Shown piece by piece: positions 22,891 to 31,247 of a stretch of 31,259 nt of DNA. Positions within the stretch are counted from its first letter, which is position 1. Every line of letters starts with the position of its first letter. Origin of the DNA: a virus; the IMG/VR virus record IMGVR_UViG_3300020183_003577, positions 1 to 31,259 of that record; one strand, 5' to 3'. Below the pieces are notes generated by a model. That model did no database searches. It was not told the DNA's origin and saw only the letters and a program-made list of their open reading frames with translations. Made by a program: the position numbers and the translations under genes.

Positions 22891-24345
22891 ATGTGTGGAA
22901 TAATTGGTGGAAATAATTATAATTCTGAAACCATAGAATCTGGTTTAAAAAAAATAATTCATAGAGGTAGAGATAATTCAACAATTGAAAAAGTTGGAGA
23001 TTTCTACTTTGCTCATAATAGATTATCTATTCAAGATTTATCAGATTCAGCTAATCAACCATTTTGGAACGAAGAAAAAAACGTTTGTTTAGTTTATAAT
23101 GGTGAATTGTGGGGTAGTAATCTTACATCTGAATTAAAAACTAAAATCAATATTCCATTTAGAACATCATCTGATACTGAAATAATTCTTAATGCTTATT
23201 TAGAGTTTGGTATTGAATCGTTTAAAGATTTAGATGGAATGTTTTCTTTTTGTATTATTGATACTAGAATATCAAAAGTTTATTTAGTGAGAGATTATAT
23301 TGGTGAACTTCCATTTTGGTATTCAATTGATAAAATGACAAATAAAATATCATTTTGTTCAGAAAAGAAAGGATTACCACTTTCAGAAATATATGAAAAA
23401 AGTGTGAACACCGTTTATCCAGGAACTTATATTGAGTATGATTATGATTCATTAAATCATAAAATAAAAACGTATTATAAAATTCCAAATCAAATAATAA
23501 ATGATGATAGAGATACGATTATTAAGAATATAAGAATTTTATTAGAAAAGGCAGTAGAGGCAAAAATGATTTCAGATGTACCTATTTGTACTATTTTAAG
23601 TGGAGGTATCGATTCTGTTATATCAACATATTTGTTATCAAAGAAAGTACCAAATTTACAGGCATTCGTTGTATCTATGGGTGAGGGTGATGGTGTAAAT
23701 GATGATATTAAATATGCCAGAATTGCAGCTAAAGAGTTTGGTGTAAAATTAAATGAAATTATTCTTACCGAAAAGGATGTAATTGATTCTATTGAGGAAA
23801 CACTTTACGTTATTGAACAGGCTAGATGGCAAAATGTAGGTTCAGCAATTGCTCAAATAGCATTAGGTAAGAAGATAAATGAGATGGGATATAAAGTTGT
23901 TTTTAGTGGTGACCTTTCCGATGAAATTTGGGGAAGTTATGGTCATATTCAAGCATTTTATTACACACCAGAATCATACGATTTAGCTAGAAGAAAGTTG
24001 GTAGAAGATGTTCATAAAACAAACTTCTTAACTACCAATCAATCTATAATGTGGGGTGGTACTGTTGAAATTCGTACTCCATATAGTTGGAGACCGTTTG
24101 TAGAATACTCTCTTAATATTCCACCACTTTATCAGAAAGAAAATGGACACATGAAACCATTGTTAAGAGAAGCTTTCAACGGTGAAATTTCTGATGAACT
24201 TTTATGGAGAAAAAAAGTATTCTTTGCTCAAGGTGCTAAAACCGCTGAATTAGTTGAAAAACGAAAGAATGAAATGAAACAAAAACTTAAACAACTATTT
24301 CAATATAAAGATAGTTTGAATATAAAAAAGTTTTGGGATGCTTAA
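22891..24345 (+). CDS. asnB: Asparagine-synthetase-like glutamine amidotransferase (AsnB family)
   Basis: A 484-residue protein (E. coli AsnB: 554). The glutaminase domain has the N-terminal nucleophile Cys2 (MCGIIGG) and the expected Arg44 (NRLSIQD), NGE at 70-72 and Asp95 (SSDTE). The ATP-pyrophosphatase domain has LSGGIDS at 236-242, then SGDLSDEIWGSY and a C-terminal LLWRKKVFFAQGAK segment. All catalytic motifs are intact, so it should use glutamine ammonia and ATP to amidate a carboxylate. The true acceptor may be aspartate or another acid, such as a glycan or a base intermediate. Its stop overlaps the next gene's start by 8 bases, coupling it to a GNAT-like protein. Confidence 0.9.
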   Translation: MCGIIGGNNYNSETIESGLKKIIHRGRDNSTIEKVGDFYFAHNRLSIQDLSDSANQPFWNEEKNVCLVYNGELWGSNLTSELKTKINIPFRTSSDTEIILNAYLEFGIESFKDLDGMFSFCIIDTRISKVYLVRDYIGELPFWYSIDKMTNKISFCSEKKGLPLSEIYEKSVNTVYPGTYIEYDYDSLNHKIKTYYKIPNQIINDDRDTIIKNIRILLEKAVEAKMISDVPICTILSGGIDSVISTYLLSKKVPNLQAFVVSMGEGDGVNDDIKYARIAAKEFGVKLNEIILTEKDVIDSIEETLYVIEQARWQNVGSAIAQIALGKKINEMGYKVVFSGDLSDEIWGSYGHIQAFYYTPESYDLARRKLVEDVHKTNFLTTNQSIMWGGTVEIRTPYSWRPFVEYSLNIPPLYQKENGHMKPLLREAFNGEISDELLWRKKVFFAQGAKTAELVEKRKNEMKQKLKQLFQYKDSLNIKKFWDA

Positions 24346-24862
24346 TATTATAAAAATAAAAGAAGAAGGTGATGAAATGAATAAAGTTATAGAAGAGTCT
24401 ATGGCGATTATTAATTTATATCCTGAAATTTTTCCACATTTATATAAACAAGGATTTAAATTAGTTGGTAGAATTAAAAAAGGAAATTTGATTTTGCAAG
24501 ATGGTGTAATTATAACATTTACGCAATATACAAATGGTGGTAAACTTTCTCCTAATGCAAAAACAATAAAAAAGGCAAAAGATTTTATAATTCATCAGAT
24601 TGCTTCAGACCAATCACAAAAAGGAGCAACAAAAAAAGTTTTAGATAAGTTTGTAGAATATTGTAAATCAAAAGGTGCAGGTAATATACTCTTAACGGTT
24701 AGAGCCTTTAATGAAAAGGCTAGAAAATTTTATGAAAGATATGGGTTTGAATTTGATTCTGATATTAATTGGAACTCAAAACAAACTGGAACTATACCTG
24801 GTGTAATTTATAGATTAAAGTTAGAAAAAATTAAAAGTAAAAAATTCTTTACTTGTAGTTAA
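24338..24862 (+). CDS. GNAT-fold acyltransferase-like protein
   Basis: A 174-residue protein whose ATG 24338 overlaps the upstream stop; a second ATG at 24377 follows GGTGATGAA. The C-terminal half shows the GNAT pattern: a strand (DFIIHQIASD), the cofactor loop and helix QSQKGATKKVLDKFVEYCKSKG, then NILLTVRAFNEKARKFYERYGFEF with the typical N-x-x-A-x-x-F-Y-x-x-x-G-F. The canonical pyrophosphate loop (Q/R-x-x-G-x-G/A) is weak (QKGA). The N-terminal half is not recognised. Such proteins acylate small molecules, proteins or, in Mom of phage Mu, modify adenine in DNA. Tight coupling to the AsnB-like gene suggests a joint pathway, by inference. Confidence 0.78.
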   Translation: MLNIIKIKEEGDEMNKVIEESMAIINLYPEIFPHLYKQGFKLVGRIKKGNLILQDGVIITFTQYTNGGKLSPNAKTIKKAKDFIIHQIASDQSQKGATKKVLDKFVEYCKSKGAGNILLTVRAFNEKARKFYERYGFEFDSDINWNSKQTGTIPGVIYRLKLEKIKSKKFFTCS

Positions 24863-24865
24863 AAT

Positions 24866-27382
24866 ATGGCATATCAAAACATATATTATCAAAGAGAAAG
24901 AAATCTTATACATCTTTGGGATGATAAATTGGGCTATAGATCATATCCGTATTCACGATATGCGTACGAAAAAGCATTAAAGGGTGAATATGTTTCAATA
25001 TATGGTGATAGATTAACTAAAATTTATAAGTTCACAAAAGATGATCCTACATTATTTGAATCAGATGTTGCTGAAACTACCAGAGCATTAGTAGATGCTT
25101 ATTCAGAATCCGATGACCCATCGACTGGTCATATTATTCTTACTTACGATATTGAGTGTGAAATGATAAGTGGGTTACCTGATCCAGAAAGGGCAGAAAA
25201 TGAAATAACTTCTATAGCATTTCATGACTCAGCTACGAATCAATATTGGGTTCTTATTTTAGATAAAGACGGTGTAGTAAAACAAAAACAAACCGAAAAG
25301 GCAACAATTATTCCTTTTAAAGATGAGAGAGATTTACTATTAAAGTATTTGGATTTATACGAATATATAAATCCATCAATCGTAACAGGTTGGAATATCG
25401 ATTTTTTTGATACTCCAATGTTATATAATAGAATTAAAAGAGTATTGGGTGAAAGACATGCTAATAGATTGTCACCAATAGGTGAATGTTTTTGGTCACC
25501 ATATCGTAAGAGATATTTTATGGCAGGTGTTTCTTATTTGGATTATATAACTCTATACAAATATTATAATTATGGAGAACTTCCAAACTATCGATTAAGT
25601 ACTGTTGCTCAAATTGAATTAGGTCGAGGTAAAATAGAATATACCGGCAATTTAGACCAATTAATGAAAGATGATATTGAAAAGTTTATTGAATATAATC
25701 TTACAGATGTTGAATTAGTAGTATCATTTGATAAAAAATTAGAATTCATTGATTTATGTAGAAATATCTGTCATACTGGACACGTTCCTTATGAAGATTT
25801 TGTTTATTCATCTAAAGTATTAGAAGGTGCTCTATTAACATATCTTCGAAGAAAAGGATTGGTTGCACCAAATAAACCTGCAGATAGACAGGAAAAAATG
25901 CAAGAATTGAGAGATAATAATGAAGAAAAATTTATTGGTGCGTATGTAAAAGACCCAATTGTTGGTAAGTATGATTGGATTTATGACTTGGACTTAACAT
26001 CTCTATATCCATCAATCATTATGACTCTAAACATTTCACCTGAAACCAAAATAGGTAAAATTTTAGATTGGGATGCCAATAAATTTATGAAAGGAGAAGT
26101 GGATTATTACCAAATTGGTGAGGAAAGAATTAGTAAAGAAAACTTACGAAAGTATTTAGATGAATCACAATATAGAATTGCATCAAATGGGGTTCTTTAT
26201 TCATCAGATAAAGTTGGTTGTATTCCTGGTATATTAGATTTGTGGTTTCAAAAAAGAGTTGAATATAGGCAATTAGAAAAAAAGTATGGTAAAGATGGCG
26301 ATATGGAAAAATATGCCTTTTACGGCAAAAGGCAGTTGGTTCAAAAAATTCTACTTAACTCTCTTTATGGTGTTCTTGGTCTTCCTGCCTTTAGGTTTCA
26401 CGATATTGATAATGCTGAAGCTGTTACACTCACAGGACAAACTGTTATCAAGAGTACGGCGGAAATGGCGAACATTAAATACAACAAAGAGTTAGGTACA
26501 AAAAATGTTGATTCAAACATCTACATAGATACTGATTCGGTATTCTTTTCAGCAGTTCCTCTTATGGATAAAAGGTATCCAAATTGGAGAAATGAAGAAC
26601 AAGATACTATTGCAGGTTATGTTGATGGTATTGCCGGAGAAGTTCAAGATTATCTAAATAATTTCTACAATATACTTTCAGTAAAGGTATTTAATGTTCC
26701 AGCTGATAAACATCGTTTTGAAATTAAAAAAGAGTTTGTTGCAAAAGCTGGATTGTGGGTAGCAAAGAAAAGATATGCTCAATGGATTATTATGAATAAT
26801 GGTATTCCAATGGATAAGTTAGATGTAAAGGGATTGGATGTTAAAAGGTCATCTTTCCCAAAGGCATTTCAAGATATTATGGCAGAAGTTCTTATATCAA
26901 TTCTACGAGGCGAAACCGAACAACAAATATCAGATAAAGTTCTTGCATTCAAAAAGAAAATGACAGAATATGATGTTAAAGATGTTGCTAAAAATTCAGC
27001 AGTAAAAGAACTTACTAAATATATGGGTAAAAAAAGAGCACGATTTCAAGTTGAAAAAGGAACTCCTGCTCACGTTAAGGCAGCAATTGCGTATAATGAT
27101 TGTTTAATACATTTTGATTCTCCTTACAAGTACACACCAATGGGAAATGGTGATAAAGTAAAATGGGTGTATTTAAAAGATAATCCGTTAGGTTTAGAAG
27201 GATTGGCATTTACTGGATATCAAGATCCTCCAGAGATTGAAAATTTTATCAAAACTTATGTAGATTACAATAAGATTTTTGAAAGAGAATTGAAAGGTAA
27301 ATTACAAGATTTCTTTACCGCAGTTGGTTGGGGAGAAGTGGTATCAGAACAAAGAACAGCTGAAAAATTTTTTAGTTTTTAA
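24866..27382 (+). CDS. 43: gp43-like family-B DNA polymerase
   Basis: An 838-residue protein (T4 gp43: 898) with all proofreading and polymerase motifs. Exo I is DIECEM (Asp95, Glu97), Exo II GWNIDFFDTP (Asp179) and Exo III YNLTDVEL (Tyr277, Asp281). Motif A is DLDLTSLYPSI (Asp376), motif B KILLNSLYGVLG (Lys494) and motif C YIDTDSVF (DTDS 555-558). The C-terminus ends in ERTAEKFFSF-like sequence, fitting a short clamp-binding tail. It is the replicative polymerase and works with gp45, whose gene follows after promoter P5. The frame has no intein, intron or homing endonuclease insertion, unlike many phage polymerases. It starts 3 bases after the GNAT gene. Confidence 0.97.
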   Translation: MAYQNIYYQRERNLIHLWDDKLGYRSYPYSRYAYEKALKGEYVSIYGDRLTKIYKFTKDDPTLFESDVAETTRALVDAYSESDDPSTGHIILTYDIECEMISGLPDPERAENEITSIAFHDSATNQYWVLILDKDGVVKQKQTEKATIIPFKDERDLLLKYLDLYEYINPSIVTGWNIDFFDTPMLYNRIKRVLGERHANRLSPIGECFWSPYRKRYFMAGVSYLDYITLYKYYNYGELPNYRLSTVAQIELGRGKIEYTGNLDQLMKDDIEKFIEYNLTDVELVVSFDKKLEFIDLCRNICHTGHVPYEDFVYSSKVLEGALLTYLRRKGLVAPNKPADRQEKMQELRDNNEEKFIGAYVKDPIVGKYDWIYDLDLTSLYPSIIMTLNISPETKIGKILDWDANKFMKGEVDYYQIGEERISKENLRKYLDESQYRIASNGVLYSSDKVGCIPGILDLWFQKRVEYRQLEKKYGKDGDMEKYAFYGKRQLVQKILLNSLYGVLGLPAFRFHDIDNAEAVTLTGQTVIKSTAEMANIKYNKELGTKNVDSNIYIDTDSVFFSAVPLMDKRYPNWRNEEQDTIAGYVDGIAGEVQDYLNNFYNILSVKVFNVPADKHRFEIKKEFVAKAGLWVAKKRYAQWIIMNNGIPMDKLDVKGLDVKRSSFPKAFQDIMAEVLISILRGETEQQISDKVLAFKKKMTEYDVKDVAKNSAVKELTKYMGKKRARFQVEKGTPAHVKAAIAYNDCLIHFDSPYKYTPMGNGDKVKWVYLKDNPLGLEGLAFTGYQDPPEIENFIKTYVDYNKIFERELKGKLQDFFTAVGWGEVVSEQRTAEKFFSF

Positions 27383-27399
27383 TATGAATGATTCATATT
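27381..27399 (+). repeat. Inverted repeat in the 43-45 intergenic region
   Basis: AATATGAAT (27381-27389) and ATTCATATT (27391-27399) are perfect 9-bp arms around one base. It overlaps the polymerase stop codon and lies 32 bases upstream of promoter P5. A 7-bp hairpin with a 5-base loop is possible in RNA, but it is all AT-rich apart from one pair and has no T-run immediately after it. A protein-binding site is as likely. Confidence 0.45.
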
Positions 27400-27430
27400 T
27401 CTCAATTCGTAAAATATATTTTTAAAATAA

Positions 27431-27462
27431 TTTGGATAATTCATAAATTATTCGTATATTTG
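27431..27462 (+). promoter_or_regulatory. Bacteroidota-type promoter P5
   Basis: TTTG at 27431-27434, a 20-base spacer ending in TTCG, and TATATTTG at 27455-27462. A 6-bp dyad ATAATT/AATTAT (27436-27441, 27446-27451) sits in the spacer exactly as in P3. It drives the clamp and clamp-loader unit, starting 22 bases before ATG 27485. Confidence 0.87.
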
Positions 27463-27484
27463 TATAAATTTTAAATTAAACTGT

Positions 27485-28198
27485 ATGGAAAAACAAAAAT
27501 TAAATCGTTTCGTAAGCAAGTACAATCTTGCAGGATTAGTAGAATCCGTAAAATGGGAATCAAAGGATGGTTCATTAAACACTTCATTCATTTCTGATGA
27601 TAAGTCAGTTTTAGGTTCAGTTACACTTAAAGAGTTTGAATCAACAAATGCAATATTAGGTGTGTATGATACATCAAAACTTTCAAAAATGTTGTCTACA
27701 TTAGATGATGATATTGAATTTTCTATTCAAGAAGTGGATAAAAAATCAGTATCTTTAAAGTTCAAAGATAAATCTACATCTGTGAACTATATGCTAGCTG
27801 ACCTTTCAGTTATTCCAAATGTTCCAGATTTGAAACAACTACCAAAATTTGATATTGAAATTAAATTAGATTCTAATTTTATTAACAAATTTATTAAAGC
27901 AAAAAGTGCTTTGGCAGATGAAAACAACTTTACTTTTACTTGTAAGAGTGGTAAGGGACAAATCGTATTGGGTCATTCTAACATCAATACTAACCGAATT
28001 TCAATTGATGTTGATTGTAAGTGTAATGGTGATGTAGAACCAATTTCTTTTTCAGCAACGTATCTTAAAGAGATTCTTGTTGCAAATAAAGAGGCATCCG
28101 ATGCAACTCTTAACATTTCAACACAAGGATTATCACACATTCATTTTGAAATTGACCAATATGTTAGTGATTATTATCTTGTAGAAATCCAGTCATAA
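27485..28198 (+). CDS. 45: gp45-like sliding clamp
   Basis: A 237-residue protein (T4 gp45: 228). The sequence has the two-domain clamp pattern: FVSKYNLAGLVESVKWE opens the first domain, the central linker region is SVNYMLADLSVIPNVPDL, and the second domain runs from about residue 120 to the final strand SDYYLVEIQ. Lys residues are spread on the helices expected to line the DNA channel. It forms a trimeric ring that tethers gp43 to DNA and in T4 also activates late transcription. Identification rests on overall pattern, length and position before gp44 and gp62, since clamps lack catalytic motifs. Confidence 0.9.
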   Translation: MEKQKLNRFVSKYNLAGLVESVKWESKDGSLNTSFISDDKSVLGSVTLKEFESTNAILGVYDTSKLSKMLSTLDDDIEFSIQEVDKKSVSLKFKDKSTSVNYMLADLSVIPNVPDLKQLPKFDIEIKLDSNFINKFIKAKSALADENNFTFTCKSGKGQIVLGHSNINTNRISIDVDCKCNGDVEPISFSATYLKEILVANKEASDATLNISTQGLSHIHFEIDQYVSDYYLVEIQS

Positions 28199-28201
28199 TT
28201 A

Positions 28202-29836
28202 ATGAGTAAGTACTTTTACGAAAGAAGTAAATTTTCCGAATTTAAATCCAACACATCTTATCATCGGTTGTTAGAAATGACCGATGATGAGTTTATTGTT
28301 TGGGCTAAACTATTGCGTAAAGAAGTCACTAACCAATGGGATATTAGTGGAACTCCTCCTGTAATTGGTAAAGATGAAAAAAGTATCATTGAAAACTTCA
28401 AAAAACTTAAATCAAATCCAGCTGATTATTTGGAAAAAGATTTAAGTGGTGATGATGAATCATTGGGTATTATTCAAAACTTTAACAAAGATGCATCAGT
28501 TGTAAATCAGTTTTTTCCAACAATGTTAAAAACTAAAATAACAACTGGTAAATCTGCAGATGGTGGGTTATCAATCTACGATCATTTTGCTGACCCTAAT
28601 CTTGAAGAAACATTTGTAAAGATTATGAGAAGGGCGGTAAAAAGGGATTCAATGTATTCTTGGTCAAAATCAATTGTTGATAAAAAAGATGAAAATCCTT
28701 TTTGGAATGGACAAGGTGCGATAGATTTCATAAAAGATATACACAATGGAAATGTATTCATTGGAGAATGGTCTAATTGTCAAATTTGGATTTCAAAAGT
28801 AAACACCAGAACAATTGAAAATTATGGAACATTCAACAAAGAATATATTGGTCATGGTAATTTGTATTTAACTGCAACACAAGTACAACAACTCAAAAAT
28901 GAAGGTTTTTTAACAAAAACACAACTATCAAACATTAATAGAATAGAAGAATCACATACATCTGATACTGGAAATGTACAACATTATGTATATCAAATCA
29001 GATGGTATAATAAAACCGATGGTATTTTTCCAAAAATTCTACAAGTATTTCGTTTGAGTTGTGGACAACCCGCCGTAAACTTTCCTGCATTGACTGCTAA
29101 ATGGATTTACGAAAACTATACAAATCATATTGATCAAAAAGAACCTTTGGTAATATATGATTCTTCATCTGGATGGGGTGGTAGAATAATTGGTGCAATG
29201 AGTACTCGTAAGAAAGTACACTATGTAGGTACTGACCCGAATCCTGATAATTTTATTAATGAGTTGGGTATATCAAGATATGAATATGTTGCAAAATTCT
29301 ATAATGATAAATGTGTTGATGATTATTCAGAAAAACTTACTCAATTCTTTGAAGTTAAAAAGCAAGGAAATACATTCGAACTATTTCAGGATGGTTCGGA
29401 GTTAATATCAAATAATCCAATATTTCAGAAATATAAAGGTAAATTAGATATTTCATTTACATCACCGCCTTACTTTAATAGAGAACAATATTCACAAGAT
29501 GAAAAACAATCATTTAAGGCGTATGGTGAATATGATGATTGGAAGGATAATTTTTTACGCCCTACATTAACAACTATTTATGAATATCTTAAAAATGATA
29601 GATATATTCTTTGGAATATCGCAGATATTAAAATTGGAGAAAATACTTATTATTCATTAGAACAGGATTCAATTAATATTCTAAAAGAATTGGGGTGTGA
29701 ATATAAAGGTAAAATTAAAATGTTGATGACACGAATGGTAGGATTAGACCCTTCAAAAACTGGAATCAAAAATTCAGTTGAATATGAAGATAAAGTATAT
29801 AAATTTGAACCTATATTTGTATTTCATAAAAAATAA
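28202..29836 (+). CDS. SPPY-motif methyltransferase E, inserted between clamp and clamp loader
   Basis: A 544-residue protein, the largest of the five. Motif I YDSSSGWGGR is at about 319-328, followed by YVGTDPN. Motif IV TSPPYF is at 420-425, followed by YSQDEKQSFKAY. The strand YILWNIADIK and the end YKFEPIFVFHK match B. The conserved segment before motif I is NFPALTAKWIYENY. About 315 residues precede motif I: a helical Lys/Glu-rich N-terminus, then GEWSNCQIWISKVNTRTIENYG and a Tyr-rich stretch, with no recognised domain; this part probably recognises the target. About 90 residues separate motif I from motif IV, with an insert relative to B. It starts 3 bases after gp45 and ends 11 bases before gp44. 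Base amino-methylation is inferred. Confidence 0.78.
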   Translation: MSKYFYERSKFSEFKSNTSYHRLLEMTDDEFIVWAKLLRKEVTNQWDISGTPPVIGKDEKSIIENFKKLKSNPADYLEKDLSGDDESLGIIQNFNKDASVVNQFFPTMLKTKITTGKSADGGLSIYDHFADPNLEETFVKIMRRAVKRDSMYSWSKSIVDKKDENPFWNGQGAIDFIKDIHNGNVFIGEWSNCQIWISKVNTRTIENYGTFNKEYIGHGNLYLTATQVQQLKNEGFLTKTQLSNINRIEESHTSDTGNVQHYVYQIRWYNKTDGIFPKILQVFRLSCGQPAVNFPALTAKWIYENYTNHIDQKEPLVIYDSSSGWGGRIIGAMSTRKKVHYVGTDPNPDNFINELGISRYEYVAKFYNDKCVDDYSEKLTQFFEVKKQGNTFELFQDGSELISNNPIFQKYKGKLDISFTSPPYFNREQYSQDEKQSFKAYGEYDDWKDNFLRPTLTTIYEYLKNDRYILWNIADIKIGENTYYSLEQDSINILKELGCEYKGKIKMLMTRMVGLDPSKTGIKNSVEYEDKVYKFEPIFVFHKK

Positions 29837-29847
29837 ATTATAAAATT

Positions 29848-30798
29848 ATGGCATTCTTCGAAGAAAATAATGAAACTCAAAAAGCTGATAATTCACTTTG
29901 GGTAGAAGCATACCGTCCTAAAAAATTAGAAGATTATGTTGGTAATGAACATCTAAAAGAAAAAGTTAAAGGATATATTGAAAATAATGATGTACCACAT
30001 TTACTTTTTTATGGAAAGGCAGGAACTGGTAAAACTACACTTGCAAAATTAATTGTAAATTCAATAGATTGTGATTACATTATAATCAATGCATCCGATG
30101 AACGTAATGTTGATACCATTAGAGATAAAGTAAAGGGGTTTGCATCTACAATTGGATTTAAAAAATGGAAAATTATTGTATTAGATGAGGTTGATTATAT
30201 GAGTTATTTAGCACAACCAATGCTTCGTAATATTATGGAAACCTTTTCAAAACATTGCAGATTCATTTTGACGTGTAACTATGTAGAAAAAGTAATTGAA
30301 CCAATTCAATCACGTTGTCAAACTTTTCAAATTATACCACCAACTAAAAAAGATGTTGCTGTATCTATTTCAAAGATTTTAACATCAGAGGGAGTTAAAT
30401 TTGAACCAAAGAATTTAGTTCCAATTATTGATGCAGGATATCCTGATATTCGTAAGATTATCAATACCTGTCAATTAAATTCTCATAAAGGTGAATTGAA
30501 AGTAGATGTTCAAAATCTTTTAGAAAATGATTATAAAATGAAAATATTGGATACTCTTAAATCAAATGATGATAAACGAAATCGTTATATGAAATTAAGG
30601 CAAACCTTAATTGATAGTAGAGTGACTGATTTTAGTGAATTATTTACACTCCTATACGATAAGGTAGATGAATTTGCACCAAATAATACAGCTAATGTAA
30701 TCATTGCACTTTCACAAGGGCAATCAAATCATTTTCAATCCATAGATAAAGAGATTTCTATGGCTGCGTGTTTGATTGAAATAAATAATCTAATATAA
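29848..30798 (+). CDS. 44: gp44-like clamp-loader large subunit (AAA+ ATPase)
   Basis: A 316-residue protein (T4 gp44: 319). It starts with the clamp-loader box WVEAYRPKKLEDYVG. Walker A GKAGTGKT is at 56-63, Walker B VLDEVDYM (DEVD 113-116), sensor 1 is LTCNYVEKV, and the arginine-finger motif IQSRCQTF has SRC at 155-157. Helical lid and collar domains follow to residue 316. With gp62 it opens and loads the gp45 ring at primer ends using ATP. Its stop overlaps the start of gp62 (TAATG), as expected for subunits made in fixed ratio. Confidence 0.96.
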   Translation: MAFFEENNETQKADNSLWVEAYRPKKLEDYVGNEHLKEKVKGYIENNDVPHLLFYGKAGTGKTTLAKLIVNSIDCDYIIINASDERNVDTIRDKVKGFASTIGFKKWKIIVLDEVDYMSYLAQPMLRNIMETFSKHCRFILTCNYVEKVIEPIQSRCQTFQIIPPTKKDVAVSISKILTSEGVKFEPKNLVPIIDAGYPDIRKIINTCQLNSHKGELKVDVQNLLENDYKMKILDTLKSNDDKRNRYMKLRQTLIDSRVTDFSELFTLLYDKVDEFAPNNTANVIIALSQGQSNHFQSIDKEISMAACLIEINNLI

Positions 30799-31247
30799 TG
30801 GCAAAAAGTTTATTTGATCACATCAATGCTATTTGTAAAGACCAAAACAAAAAGTATTGGGATACATTAGACGAATCAGATAAAAAAACTTGGAGTAATT
30901 ACATGGTTTTTAGATTTTTATCTATGAATCCTGATTTTACTCCTATTGTTGCACAATTACAACCCATTCTACAAGAAGTTCCACCAAAGGCACTCTATCT
31001 TGCGTTAATTGATATTATACCAAAAGGGAGGTATTTTTTAAAATATATTAAACCAAAATCTGCAGATAAGTATGAGGAATGGTTAGTAGAATTGGTATCA
31101 AAACACTATGAAGTATCAAAATTACAGGCTGAAGATTATTTAGAAATTCTTTATGAAAGTAGAGGTGGTAGAGAAAAAGTTAAAGAATTATGTGAGGCGT
31201 ATGGTGTGGATGTTAAGCAAATTACCAAATTAAAATTGAATGTTTAA
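30798..31247 (+). CDS. 62: gp62-like clamp-loader small subunit
   Basis: A 149-residue protein (T4 gp62: 187) that directly follows gp44, as in T4. The N-terminal segment LFDHINAICKDQNKKYWDTLDESDKKTW, then YMVFRFLSMNPDF, matches the W-x-x-x-x-x-x-x-x-x-Y-x-V-x-R-F-x-S-M pattern of phage gp62 proteins. The rest is helical, with RYFLKYIKPKSADKYEEWLVELVSKHYEVS. It lacks ATPase motifs, as the small subunit should. The shorter length lies at the C-terminus and the frame is complete (TAA at 31245-31247), leaving 12 bases to the window end. Identification is by position plus motif. Confidence 0.9.
   Translation: MAKSLFDHINAICKDQNKKYWDTLDESDKKTWSNYMVFRFLSMNPDFTPIVAQLQPILQEVPPKALYLALIDIIPKGRYFLKYIKPKSADKYEEWLVELVSKHYEVSKLQAEDYLEILYESRGGREKVKELCEAYGVDVKQITKLKLNV

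Noticed and set aside
26286-26495. 69-codon + strand frame inside the DNA polymerase gene
   Set aside because: It lies fully inside the conserved motif B region of gene 43 in another frame; a shadow frame.
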